From contig OY978530.1 of NCBI GenBank assembly GCA_963854835.1, forward strand, positions 13,268,609 through 13,332,608: DNA of 64,000 nt, read 5' to 3'. The position numbers and the translations under genes are program-made. The notes beneath the pieces are model-generated. The model was not told where the DNA came from and searched no databases. It worked only from the letters and a program-made list of their open reading frames with translations. Each line of letters opens with the position of its first letter. The first letter of the stretch is position 1. Below are positions 1-13,239 of this stretch, piece after piece. Source of the stretch: Megamerina dolium. Its lineage: Eukaryota > Arthropoda > Insecta > Diptera > Megamerinidae.

Positions 1-829
1 TTTGTGGATGGCAGAGAGTCGCTGGAAGATGAAACAAAAGAAGGAAGGCCAATTTCAGTGCGGACGCCGGAAGCGATCCAGAAAGTTAGTGATTTTATTA
101 CAGAAGACCGCAATGCTTCAGTAAAAATGATGGAAGAGGCCTTAAACATCAACAGAGAAACTATATGACTCATTCTTCACGAGGATTTGGACAAAAAAAA
201 AGGTCTACGCGAGCTTTGTTCCACACACATTGACCGAGGACCAAAAATTAATGAGAGTAAGTCATTCTAGAGACATGGTTGCAGCTGCAGAAAATGATCT
301 AAACTTCCTGAAAACAATTGTTACGGGTGATGTAACAAGGTGTTTCCAATACGATCCAGAAACCAAGCGTCAAAGTGCAGAATGGAAATCAAAAAACTCA
401 CCACAAGTCAAAAAAACACGAAAAGTTCCATCAAAAATCAAAACAATGCTTATCTCATTCTTCGATAGCAAAGGAATTATCCACAAAGAATTTGTTCCAA
501 CTGGTCAAGCAGTTACTTCCGCATGTAACCTCGAAGTTTTGAAGCGTTTGATGACCAGAATCCGTCGTGTTCGACCAGAATACCGCGATCCAAAAACTTG
601 GTCTCTGTTGCACGATAATGCACTGATTTGGCACCGTGCGACTTCGTTTTGTTCCCATAAACTGAAATTGAAGTTGAAAGGATGCTTTTTTAATGATATT
701 CCGACCATACAACGGGCTTCGATGAGGGCACTGGAGGCAATTCCGAAAAATGAGCTGGAACACGCGTTTGAATCACTATTAAATCGATGTAACAAGTGTA
801 TTGAATCAGGAGGAGAATATTTCGAATAA
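1..829 (+). pseudogene. mariner-family transposase remnant
   Basis: The window opens inside a mariner transposase. Frame 1 reads the N-terminal DNA-binding part (starting FVDGRESLEDETKEGRP) to a TGA at 166-168. A frameshift in the A-run near 190-200 moves the rest to frame 2, where it stays open to the stop at 829. Family motifs are VSHSRDMV, YDPETKRQSAEW and LLHDNA, with a C-terminus ending ESGGEYFE. The stretch that should carry the third catalytic Asp (the PYSPDLAP region) is missing between RATSF and KLKLKLKG, so besides the stop and frameshift the catalytic triad is incomplete. Not functional. Confidence 0.88.
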
Positions 830-904
830 CTATATCGAAAAATTAGCTGATATCGTGTTTTAATTGTGTTTTCTAGAGGCAGTCTTAATACATAATTGTA
901 GCAT

Positions 905-3455
<2,551 letters not shown>

Positions 3456-3814
3456 AAAAAAAAAATATGTGGCACTTAAAGCCCCAAAGGGCTCATTGGC
3501 CGAACTTCTCTTCCATTACTGTTGTGCGTCTTAAATTTGGACAGTATTAGAATGGACCTACTTATTTTAGCCGGTTCCGAACGACAGAACACTTGTGACA
3601 TCACTTTTTCTGAGCTTTGTCACAGAGTTCTTTTTAGAAGCTTTTTCATGGCAAGTTGTTACTGTCGGAAGAATTGCCAATTGCTTGCCGACAGGTGGGT
3701 ACCGTTCGAAAGAAAAATCTTTTTCGATATTAAATTTGTTATGCATCAGCCGGGTATTGAACCACGGCCTACAGATCAGACGGCGAACACACTAACCACT
3801 GAGCTACGGCACCC
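3456..3814 (-). mobile_element. tRNA-derived SINE (copy a)
   Basis: Full-length copy on the minus strand. Read in its own direction it begins GGGTGCCGTAGCTCAGTGG, with a pol III A box (TAGCTCAGTGG). The B box is degenerate here: the other copies read GGTTCAATCCCCGG, this one GGTTCAATACCCGG. A family-specific body of about 270 bp follows, ending GGGGCTTTAAGTGCCACATA. Microsatellite on both sides prevents a TSD call. The open frames through this family are by-products of the repeat, not genes. Confidence 0.92.
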
Positions 3815-3865
3815 ACATATATAGATATACATATATACATATATTTTTTTTCTGTATATATATAC

Positions 3866-3944
<79 letters not shown>

Positions 3945-3967
3945 CAAATATATATATATATATATAC

Positions 3968-4016
<49 letters not shown>

Positions 4017-4063
4017 TATACATACATATATATATACATTTATATATATACATATATATATAC

Positions 4064-4112
<49 letters not shown>

Positions 4113-4132
4113 CATATATATATACATATATA

Positions 4133-4222
<90 letters not shown>

Positions 4223-4281
4223 CATATATATTATTTTTCTGTATATATATATACATATATATATGTATATATATATATATA
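3815..4281. repeat. Long TATA/TACA microsatellite
   Basis: About 460 bp of alternating TA with CA interruptions and two TTTTTTTCTG/TTTTTCTG interruptions (about 3845, 4235). Poly Tyr-Ile frames here are spurious. Confidence 0.95.
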
Positions 4282-5089
4282 ATTTTTCGTTTAAACACGT
4301 TCGTTTATGTTTTATTTACAATAATTCTGGTTTTACTGCGGAAAGTTCATTAGTCTATCATCCCAGAAGCTGTTAGTTTGAATCCCACGTCAAGTAAGCT
4401 CCACGCACGTTTCCTAATTCCAATTTTTCCTTATTTCCTATCCGAGCAACACTCCCCAATTTAATTCCCAACCCCGTTAACCTTTCACATTTACACCAAT
4501 GCAGCAATGTGAACAAAGGGAAGCGGGCAGCAGCAAAAACAGCGCAGTAACAAACCTCACCTTTGGCGAAGTCCCCAACCATCTGTGCTATTCTGCAAGC
4601 AGAAAATAAAACACAGATGGCGCTATATATAATAACTGTGTAGGAAGTCGCATTACGACTTCTCACTTAATTCGACATGAACTGTTTATTTATTATATAT
4701 TTCTTATATGTTCTTCAATATACAATATAAGAACTGGAACAGTTTATTTAATGTATATTCTTATTTGTGTAATCTGCCGCTCGTACGTCTGCTGTCTTCT
4801 GATGCCAAAACCAACTGTTGTCTTAAATTGAATTTTGTGAACAACCTCCACAAAAGAATAAAATTCCAATGAAGTCAGCAGCGTATGTATAAGCATACGC
4901 TGAGCCTTCACATGCCGTCATCATTGCCACAAACCGACGTGATAAATCATTGCAACAAACGGACGTGATTATTTCATCATTTCTACAATACAGCAAGCAA
5001 CAATCCCATAATTGGTAACAACGTTAAATACACCAAAAAAGCACAAATAAAATAAGAACCACGATGTCGCTTGTCCAACTAACCGAAAA
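4282..5089. other. No recognisable gene; small repeats
   Basis: AT-rich DNA. A perfect 9-bp hairpin (CAGCGTATG, loop TATAAG, CATACGCTG) lies at 4879-4902. A near-duplicated 26-bp unit containing CAAACSGACGTGAT lies at about 4923-4975. The right end may be leader of the gypsy pol that follows, but no LTR was found. Confidence 0.6.
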
Positions 5090-5768
5090 TTCAGCTGCGT
5101 CAATCCTGGAAGGCAAACCGAATAAACTGGATACTGGTGCATCACATTCTATATAGTCAAGAGCGATTTGGCAAAGAGGTTTGAGCTTTTACTATGAATA
5201 AAATTGCTTACGGCAACGGGTGAGGATGCACAGATCCTGGGTAAGATAAAGAAACGAGTATCTATTGGAAATTGCACGCGGAAACATTAATTCATTGTGG
5301 CCGACATCATCGATGACGTAATAAGTGGTGTTGATTTTATGATTGACAATAGGTTTACGTTAGATTTATCAATCAACGGATACTACGCTACGCAAATGTC
5401 GAGTTACCATTGAACATTGATTACAAGCGTAATGGTAACATCAAATGAGTACTGGCATGTCAACGCCAAGAGAAGCGGTGCTTTGGGGACAGATAAATGT
5501 GGATGATGGGACAGGCAAGTTGTGGGTAGTGGAAGTAGATAAAGAAATACAAAATAAAAACATCATACTTGGTAGAACATTAGTGGCACCTAAAGAAATA
5601 TGAATGGTACCGGTGCGAATATTAAATACAACTAATACATCTACAGTTATGAAGAAAGGAATGGTGATTGGTCATTGCCAGGAAGTTACTGCCGTAGTAG
5701 ACTGCGAAAAGGGTTCGTCGATGAAAAGTGGAAGATCAGGAACTGTTAGAGATGAATTAAAAGCATAG
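5090..5768 (+). pseudogene. gypsy G1 aspartic protease and pol linker
   Basis: Frame fragments carry the retropepsin signature LDTGASHS near 5128-5152 and further protease-like stretches to about 5400, then a linker into the RT. Stop codons at about 5155 and several frame changes interrupt it. The protease would cleave Gag-Pol in the virus-like particle; here it cannot be made. Confidence 0.75.
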
Positions 5769-6640
5769 ATGGAAGAATGGGCAAGTGTGCTTACCAAACA
5801 GCAAAAAGAAAGGGCTTCACAATTATTGGAGAAGTACAGTTCAATTTTTTCTTCAAATGGAAAAACTGGAGGACGAACAATCATTGTGAAGCATCACATT
5901 GACACCGGTGATTCTAGACCAATTCGAGTTCCATTGGGCAAAAGAGATGAAGCCATTAAGCTGATTACTGATATGCAGAAACAAGGTGTTATTGGACCAT
6001 CAGTGAGTCCATGGAGTTCACCAGTTGTGTTGGTAAAGGAGAAAGATGGAAGTACTCGATTCTGTGTGGATTACAGAAAGCCAAATGATATTATGAAAAA
6101 AGACAGCTATCCACTGCCAAGAATCGATGACACTCTGGACACGCTATCTGGTGCGAAGTGGTTCTCAACTCTTGATCTACAAAGTGGCTACTGGCAAGTG
6201 GAACTTGGTAATGAGGACAAAGAAAATACAGCTTTCAGTATTGGGAATGGTCTATGGCAATTTACAGTGATGCCATTTGGTTTATGCAATGCTCCAGCTA
6301 CTTTCGAGCGTTCGATGGAGCGTGTACTCAGAGGATGGGAAAAGATTTTAACGACCACCTCGAAAAGTTGAAAGAAGTATTTGAGCGTATACAATCAGCA
6401 GGGCTTAAACTGAATATGAAAAAGTGTTCACTCTTCAGGCGAGAAGTTAAATATCCTGGTCATAAGGTAACAACAGAAGGGGTACATACCGACGAGGAGA
6501 AAGTAGCAGCAGTACAAGAATGGGCTATTCCGTCGAATCTTCACGAGTTAAGAAGCTTCCTAGGCTTATGCACCTACTATAGACGATTTATTCCTGGATT
6601 TGCAAACATCGCCAGCAGTCTTCATGAGTAAATAAGGAAG
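5769..6640 (+). pseudogene. gypsy G1 reverse transcriptase, YxDD deleted
   Basis: RT fingers and palm are readable: GVIGPSVSPWSSPVVLV, RFCVDYRK, FSTLDLQSGYWQVEL and MPFGLCNAPATFE. The open frame 5769-6371 then jumps from RVLRG straight to a GKDFNDHL-like segment. The catalytic strand that should hold YxDD is missing, a deletion of roughly 15 codons near 6336, accompanied by a frame change. The thumb continues in another frame (6360-6631: AGLKLNMKKCSLF, SFLGLCTYYRRFIPGF). Without YxDD the enzyme is inactive whatever the reading frame. Confidence 0.88.
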
Positions 6641-7275
6641 AACAAACAAACCATTTGTGTGGGGCGAGGACCAACAGAAAGCATTCGAACAACTGAAAGA
6701 AAGACTCTGTTCAGCACCAGTATTAGCATATCCAGTACCTGGTCAAAAGTTTGTGTTGGACACAGATGCATGTGGCTATGGAATAGGTGGTGTGCTCTCT
6801 CAGATCATAGATGGTTAAGAAAAAGTAATAGCATACTACAGTAAAATCCTGTCGAAGCCAGAAAGAAACTACTGCGTCACTCGAAGAGAGGTGCTCGCAA
6901 TACTGGAATGTGTAAAGTATTTCCATAAATACTTGTATGGTCAGTCATTTCATCTACGAACTGACCACTCAGCGCTAAGGTGGTTATTACAATTTAAAAA
7001 CCCAGAAGGACAATTGGCGTGCTGGATTGAAAGGCTGCAGAGTTATGATTTTACCATCGAACATCGTAAAGGAGGACATCACGGCAACGCGGATGCTCTA
7101 TCTCGTCGTCCTTGCAAAATGGAATGTAAACATTGTTCTCAAGTGGAAAGCATGGAGCACATTGTCTACATACGACTTACGAATATATTGCCCGAGGAGT
7201 CATTGACCACCGAACGAGTGCAAGAAGATCAGAGGAACGACCCAGATCTCGTAAAGATTATGGAACACAAGTAGC
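6641..7275 (+). pseudogene. gypsy G1 RNase H and pol spacer
   Basis: RNase H pieces in shifting frames: FVWGEDQQKAF, the acidic LDTDACGYGIGGVL, then LRTDHSALRWLLQF and GNADALSRRPC (frame 6891-7274). The spacer ends KIMEHK with a TAG at about 7273, just before the integrase. The DALSRRPC region is where the deletion of the second G1 copy (46.7 kb) joins. Confidence 0.82.
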
Positions 7276-8146
7276 ACGGCATACGTGCAGATTGGCAAGA
7301 AATGGCTAATGAGAGTCCAATAGCAAAGGCATACTGGGAGCAGTGGCAAAGCCTGCACTTACGAGACGGATGTTTATTCCGAGCATGGGAAAGTGAAGAT
7401 GGAAAAATCACTAATGATCTTCTAGTGGTACCCAAGGCGAGAATAAATGAAGTGATAGCTGAGTATCACAATGCCTCCAGTGGAGGGCATTTGGGAATCA
7501 CCAAAACCGTCGAGAAAATAAAGAAACGATTTTGTTGGGTTGGATGTCATGACCATGTCGCTGATTGGATTCGGAAGATCAGAAAATGTTCAATGGCCAG
7601 AGGTCCCACTAAGAAAAGTCGAGGTAAGATGCACCAATACACCGTAGGTGCTCCATTTGATCGAATTGCTATGAACATAGCTGGACCATTTCCAAGAAGC
7701 AACACAGGAAACAAGTATGTTCTAGTGGTTATAGATTACTTCAGTAAATGGCCTGAAGTACACCCCATTCCAAATCAAGAAGATAGAACAGTTCCAGATG
7801 TATTCGTCAACCAATGAATTACTCGTTTTGGTGTTCAGATGGAGTTACGCTCAGACCAATGTCAAAATTTCGAATCAGTTGTATTCTAAGAGATGTGCCG
7901 TATGTTAGGTATAAACAAAACTCGTACAACACCTTTGTATTCACAATTATGTGGCATGGTAGAACGGTTCAACCGTGCGTTGGAGGAATATTTGAGAAAA
8001 GTCGTAGATAAATACCAAAGAGACTGGGATGTGCATATACCAATGTTCCTCATGGCATGTCGATGCGCACAACATGATACGACGGCTACTACACCGGCAA
8101 TGGCAATTTTTGGAAACGAGTTAAGACTGCCATTATTGGTCTTTTA
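7276..8146 (+). pseudogene. gypsy G1 integrase
   Basis: HHCC-type N-terminus (AEYHNASSGGHLGITKTV), then the core: FDRIAMNIAGPFPR has the first catalytic Asp replaced by Asn (intact sister copy: AMDIAGPF). The frame 7302-7817 ends at a TGA in FVNQ-ITRFG, and the sequence continues in other frames (MCRMLGINKTRTTPLY, MVERFNRALEEYLRK) to 8146. The 3' end is missing. Substitution, stop and frameshifts make it inactive. Confidence 0.86.
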
Positions 8147-8832
8147 AGTACTTTAATTTTATAATGGAAAAACATATAATTAGGTACTGAATTTAATTTT
8201 TTAGGCGCTCGTTCAATTGCAGTCATATATTAAAGAATTATAGCCCTCCCTAAAAGTGTCCAAAAACCCATAATTTTTTAAAATGGGATAACCAACAAAA
8301 GTTTTATGATAAAAAAATACATTTTGGCGGTTCTAAAAGCGTTAAGAAAGAACAGAACAGATGTAGATGGAGTTAAAATTGATTGCGTAGTGTGTATTGA
8401 GAAAGCATATTTATTTTTCAGATAATGATAATATAACACATGAAATTTTTGTTAATAATTTCAATGCTAATATTTTTAAATAAAATAAAATGCTATGTTT
8501 TCAAAAGAACTTATTTAAATAAATAAATAATATCTAAATAACAAATATTATTTAGTAATAAATATTATTAAATAAATATAATATTTAATAAATGAATATA
8601 AATTTAATATACAAATGTAAAGATGCGACATAATTTATTTGAAATTTGAATTTTAATCAAGAGGATATCATTCGTCCATAAATATTATTTATGCTTATAC
8701 ACTTTTATGTGTACATTTGGTCCCATCAAATGTACACATGAATCTACCTAATACTTGGTTTTAATTAGGTAATATTTGATGTCAAATGTTATTAGCTAAA
8801 TGAAAACGCGTTGTCAAATTTTGCAATTTTTC
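8147..8832. other. No recognisable gene; one strong hairpin
   Basis: AT-rich sequence without a credible frame. A perfect 13-bp inverted repeat (ATGTGTACATTTG at 8707-8719, CAAATGTACACAT at 8727-8739, 7-nt loop) is followed by a 7-bp ACCTAAT/ATTAGGT pair. Possibly a MITE scrap; no matching copy was noticed elsewhere in the window. Confidence 0.6.
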
Positions 8833-8846
8833 TTTATTGTCATATA

Positions 8847-9091
8847 AAAAAAAAATATGTGGCATTTAAAAGCCCCGAAGGGCTCTTTGACCGAGCTTCT
8901 CTTCCATAACTGTTGTGCGTGTTAAATTTTGGACAGTATTAGAAGGGACCTACTTATTTCAGCCGGTTCCGAACGGCTGAACCTTGCGACATCACTTTTT
9001 CTGAGCTTTGTCACAGAGTTCTTTCAGAAGCTATTTAATGGCAAATTGTTACTGTCAGAAGAATTGCCAATTGCTTGCCGATATTAAATTT
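8847..9091 (-). mobile_element. SINE (copy b), 5'-truncated with TSD
   Basis: Minus-strand SINE lacking the whole tRNA head. It retains the body and tail, minus an internal segment of about 35 bp. It is flanked by a 14-bp direct repeat TTTATTGTCATATA (8833-8846 and 9092-9105), so the truncation happened at integration rather than by later deletion. Confidence 0.85.
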
Positions 9092-9306
9092 TTTATTGTC
9101 ATATATGAACATATGTATATATTAGAATGACAGCCAAGTGAAAACATTCAACTTTTAGTTTGCCAGCCGATGTGGCAACATATGATATTCAAAATGAATT
9201 TGCCAGCATGTTGGTAAATTGTTTTGGGTTGCAAGGCGAACAGTTGCTTTTCTTCTGCACAAGTTTTCATACTAGTTTTTTCCAAAGTGCCTTTTAGTTT
9301 CAAAAT

Positions 9307-9573
9307 ATGGATAAAGCAGTGGACTCCAATGATTCCTCAGTTTTCTTATGCCCAAGCGGTAGCACCACTGGAACGAAGAGAGTGCGAAAACTAAAGGAAA
9401 AAGTGGACAAGTAACCAAACGAAAAGGCTGGTGCTAGAAGTTGAATCAAGGGAAGGCACGTGGAATTTTCTTTCCACCGAATACAGGCATAAGCATTTGC
9501 GAGAGGCTCAGTGGCAATGTGGCGGATATTTTGAAGATGCTGCGATCGTGGAAGCCTTCGCTTTTCTTTCCAC
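9307..9573 (+). pseudogene. MADF-like domain exon remnant
   Basis: From ATG 9307 a short frame runs to a stop at about 9414. A second frame then reads LVLEVESREGTWNFLSTEY and RHKHLREAQWQ, which resembles the start of a MADF (Myb/SANT-like) DNA-binding domain with its spaced Trp residues. It runs to 9573, where a consensus splice donor GTAAGT (9574-9579) follows. A one-base frame change separates the two parts. MADF proteins occur both as insect transcription factors and as the accessory protein of PIF/Harbinger elements; I cannot tell which this was. No downstream exon was found. Confidence 0.4.
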
Positions 9574-9591
9574 GTAAGTTTGTTTGTGATA

Positions 9592-10025
9592 CTTAATAAC
9601 AATAATTGCAATATAAACGTTAATATTTACGTATATATACACTTTTATACCAAATACTCCTTGCCAATGCGTTGGGCTATTAGGGTTTAGCAAAAAAAAA
9701 AAATTAAATAATAATACAAATCATATACAATTCATTCAAATTGCCTTCAACTTGAAAAAGTCCTTTTGCTTTTCAGTAGGCGTAACGCCAAAGCTCAACT
9801 AAATAGTTCTTACCAAATGTGGAAACTTCACCAATTACAATCGGAATGTGTGAGTTTTTGCAAATTAATGAGATAAGGCTCTCCAGAAGGAAATAAAAAT
9901 CCTCCAAAGTTGTTCTTATAAGCATATAAAGCATCTATCTCTCAGATCTGGCCTAGTCCATCATTGCTTTTCCTTTTTCCATTGGTTCTTCTTCTTTTTC
10001 CATGCCATTTGTATTTCTGATTACG
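9592..10025. other. No recognisable gene
   Basis: AT-rich DNA between the MADF-like exon and a foldback element. Nothing supported. Confidence 0.6.
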
Positions 10026-10688
10026 TACACTCGATTAAATAAAAATATAAGAAATATAGAAATACTTATAGAAAAAGCCCTAATACTAAAATGTAACGTT
10101 AAAATTAATAGTTAATAACAAGTGCAATTTAAAATAAATTGTAACCTAAAATAAACATAAATTTGTGAAATATTGAGAAACTGAAAATAAAATAAAACTA
10201 AAACTACAATTAAAGTTTACAAAATTTAAGTGACGTAGTGAATGTGAAAAAAAACAAAACGAATAGAAAGTGCGTGCAACTGCCACGGCCATAATAATAC
10301 CAACAAGGCACAATAACAGCAGCAGTAACATCGACAACAACAACACCAGGCAAGCCTTGCCATCAAGCGGCCCACCGGCAACATTCCCCTCACATTCATT
10401 TTTTGGTTGTTGTTGCTCCTTGTTGGAATTATTACTGTAGAAGCAGTTGCACACACTTTTTATTCGTTTTATCTTTGGTGAATATCACTTAAATTTTGTA
10501 AACTTTAATGACATTTTAGTTTTATTTTATTTTCAGCTGTTGAATATATCACAATTTTATGTTTATTTTAGGTTAAAATTTATTTTAAATTCTATTTTTT
10601 ATTAACTTTTAATTTTACCGTTACATTTTAATTTTAGGGTTTTTTATACGTGTTTATATTTCTTATAGTTTTATTTAATAGAATGAGA
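10026..10688. mobile_element. Foldback-type element with ~300-bp inverted arms
   Basis: The left part (from CGATTAAATAAAAATATAAG at 10032) and the right part (ending near 10688) are near-perfect inverted copies. Shared blocks include AATTTAAAATAAATT, AACCTAAAATAAACATAA, GAAAATAAAATAAAACTAAA and TTAAAGTTTACAAAATTTAA. Pairing continues through GTGCAACTGC/GCAGTTGCAC to CCAACAAGG, leaving a GC-richer loop of roughly 60-100 bp around 10360. No transposase lies inside. A non-autonomous foldback or MITE; TSD not resolved. Confidence 0.82.
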
Positions 10689-11050
10689 GGGAGAGGCACG
10701 CACTGCCGTGTAAGTAACCAGAAAAAGAATAAGCTGGCGCCACAGCAGCTATTGAAATTCTCGCATTTTAAATTATTCACTTTTAAATTATTATTGTATT
10801 TTTGCAAAAATGTTTATCTTATCAGCTGATCGGCTGTCAAAAAATTTCATTTCAAATTTGGCATCAGTAATGAAAACGGAATGCCAATCAACTGACACCA
10901 AAATTTAAAATTTGGCTTATGCGCTGTCAGTTGAGGCAGTGTTTTGCTGTCAGTACATATGGAAACTAGGCCTGAGCTATATATACGATGAAACGTAGAT
11001 TACATTTTCTATTGGCATACACCAATACAAAGTGAGAGCAACAATATGTT
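10689..11050. other. No gene; compound hairpin
   Basis: Holds an inverted repeat CAACTGACA...TGTCAGTTG (10889-10933) with an inner CCAAAATTT/AAATTTTGG pair. Otherwise nothing recognisable. Confidence 0.55.
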
Positions 11051-11859
11051 ACGATGCAAAGCACTCGTTGTGACAAAAGAGCACATTTGGGTTTGAGAAT
11101 TCTACTCGAATTCTACTTAAATCAACCCTGTTCGACCATTGGATGTTGTCAATAATAATTGCAGCACTTATTTTGTACTAACTATATACAATAACATTTT
11201 ATTTAATCGACACTTCTATTTACAATCCCTCTTTAACTTGCTATCGTGTGATGTTGCCTCGATCACTTTCGGAATTGAATTGATTTCATTTGTCAACAAA
11301 CTTGCCCTATTTTATACTCTGTGGCAACACTCAAAAATATTATTTTATAGTAATTGAGTGGGTGCCGTAGCTCAGTGGTTAGTGTGTTCGCCTTCTGATC
11401 TGTAGGTCGTGGTTCCATCCCCGGCTGATGCGTAACAAAGTTAATATCGATAAGATTTTTCTTTCGAATGGTACCCACCTGTCGGCAAGCAATTGGCAAT
11501 TCTTCCGACAGTAACAACTTGCGATGAAAAAACTTCTTAAAGAACTCTGTGACAAAGCTCAGAAAAAGTGATGTCACAAGTGTTCTGCCGTTCGGAACCG
11601 GCTAAAATAAGTAAGGTCCCTTCTAATACTGTCCAAATTTAAGACGCACAACAGTAATAGAAGAGAAGAGAAGCCAATGAGCCCTTTGGGGCTTTAAGTG
11701 CCATATATTTATTTTTTTTTTAGTAATTGAGTTTCATCCCTTTCTTTCTTGTTGGCTTGTTCTGGTTATCTACTATTTCTTTTTGTTGACATTCGTTTAT
11801 ATGCTACCATTATTCGTGCTATTCACAATTAGTAATGAATAACCAACACAATCGTTACA
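11051..11859 (-). mobile_element. Divergent solo LTR of gypsy family G1, split by a SINE
   Basis: Read on the minus strand it starts TGTAACGAT at 11859 and follows the G1 LTR of the 45-kb element in order: a TTGGTTA-TCA block, GAATGTCAACAAAAA, ACCAGAACAAGCCAAC, GTGTTGCCACAGAGTATAAA (TATA box), a long middle, and a polyadenylation-type ATTAAATAAA. SINE copy c sits inside. No pol is attached. A possible ACATAT direct repeat flanks it (11045-11050 and 11860-11865). The downstream end is the less certain boundary. Confidence 0.7.
11360..11720 (+). mobile_element. tRNA-derived SINE (copy c) with 12-bp TSD
   Basis: Full-length plus-strand copy starting GGGTGCCGTAGCTCAGTGG and ending in a T-rich tail. 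Flanked by TAGTAATTGAGT at 11348-11359 and 11721-11732. Inserted into the G1 solo LTR. Confidence 0.93.
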
Positions 11860-11865
11860 ATATGT

Positions 11866-12325
11866 ACCTATCTAAGCTACATATCAGAGTAATACGTAGA
11901 TTAAATTTTCTATTGGTCCTTGCCAATGTCAAAGCGAGTTTCAATGCACACCATTCGTGTTGAAAACACTCGCTCATATGCGACATTGAGCGTATTCTGT
12001 TCTGAATGCTTTAAGCGGAGTGAATATGTGTATACTGAGCGCGACCACTGATAGAAATTTTCAAAACGGTATGGGCTGGTAGATAATGCTTTTCTTTCTT
12101 ATAAGATCTCTGTCTGATTGCTTTCAACAATAAGTTATATGTATGCTGAGCTTAATCAGAAATTTTAAAACGGTATGGCCTGGAATATAATATTTCTCTT
12201 TCTTAAGCCCATATGACACTTCCTTTCTTTCACATTTTTTCGGTATTTTTAATGTATTTGTTGGGTTAGGAGCGTTTTCCTCAACCGCGATGGATAACAA
12301 AATGTGTATAAATAAATAAATAAAT
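11866..12325. other. No recognisable gene
   Basis: Nothing identified. It contains an approximately repeated phrase (AATTTTMAAAACGGTATGGSCTGG at about 12058 and 12157), a diverged direct repeat of about 100 bp period. Confidence 0.5.
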
Positions 12326-12672
12326 ATGTGGCCACATAAAGCCCCAAAGGGCTCATTGGCCGAGCTTCTCTTCCATTACTGTTGTGCGTCTTAAATTTGG
12401 ACAGTATTAGAAGGGACCTACTTATTTTAGCCGGTTCCGAACGGCAGAACCCTTGTGACATCACTTTTTCTGAGCTTTGTCACAGAGTTCTTTAAGAAGC
12501 TTTTTCATCGCAAGTTGTTACTGTTGGAAGAATTGCCAATTGCTTGCCGACAGGTGGGTACCATTCGAAAGAAAAATCTTATCGATATTAAATTTGTTAC
12601 GCATCAGCCGGGGATTGAACCACGACCTACAGATCAGAAGGCGAACACACTAACCACTGAGCTACGGCACCC
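12326..12672 (-). mobile_element. tRNA-derived SINE (copy d), inverted partner of copy c
   Basis: Full-length minus-strand copy. Its 5' flank (12673-12697) is the reverse complement of the 5' flank of copy c (11337-11359), yet no matching duplication lies on its 3' side. This points to inverted duplication rather than a new insertion. Confidence 0.9.
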
Positions 12673-12697
12673 ACTCAATTACTATAAAATAATATAA

Positions 12698-13219
12698 ATG
12701 TGTATGTATGTACCAAATTATCAAATTCGGTTGTGCCCTTAAATAAGCGAAATGACGTGGCTTTAATGTGGTCAACGATTAGACAGATTTATGTTACAAA
12801 ATTCAATTTCTTTTTCGTTTCATGATTTAAGTATATAAACTAATACATAATTACTTTTACTTCGGAATATACTTCGTACGTTGTTGTCAATATGTATGTT
12901 ACATTATTGGAGATTAGGTATACATATTTTAATTTAGAGAATTTAGAGAGAGAACAGGTAAGGCTAAATATGTATAAATATGTATAAATATGTATATATG
13001 TATACATGTGTATATGTCAAAAGCAATTAATGAGAGTATAAATGAATTTAAAATACCGTTAAAATGGATTCAAATGTACGAACATGATTGCATAATGCAT
13101 GATCATCATATAGACATTCAAGGTAAATAAGAAAATAATTAAAAATATGTATATCAAATTATGTGAGCCAACCGGTGATGCAGTGATTCTCAATCTGTGA
13201 CCCAACATCCCGGCTCCGT
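12698..13219. other. No recognisable gene
   Basis: AT-rich, with repeated TATGTATAAA near 12968-13010. The right end may already be 3' sequence of the BEL element (minus strand). Confidence 0.5.
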
Positions 13220-13239
13220 TGAAGGTACCTTTAAGCAGG

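Larger units (their letters stand above)
5090..8146 (+). mobile_element. Ty3/gypsy retrotransposon pol, decayed (family G1)
   Basis: Order protease, reverse transcriptase, RNase H, integrase on the plus strand, without gag and LTRs. The integrase part is closely related to the element at 45034-48628, so both belong to one family (G1). The sequence leaves the family consensus at about 8131, in the middle of the integrase C-terminal region (ELRLP). Many stops and frameshifts show it is dead. Flanks have no visible TSD. Confidence 0.88.

Noticed and set aside
11360..11435. tRNA gene
   Set aside because: Head of the SINE: it continues into the SINE body, has poor anticodon-stem pairing, and occurs in every full-length copy.
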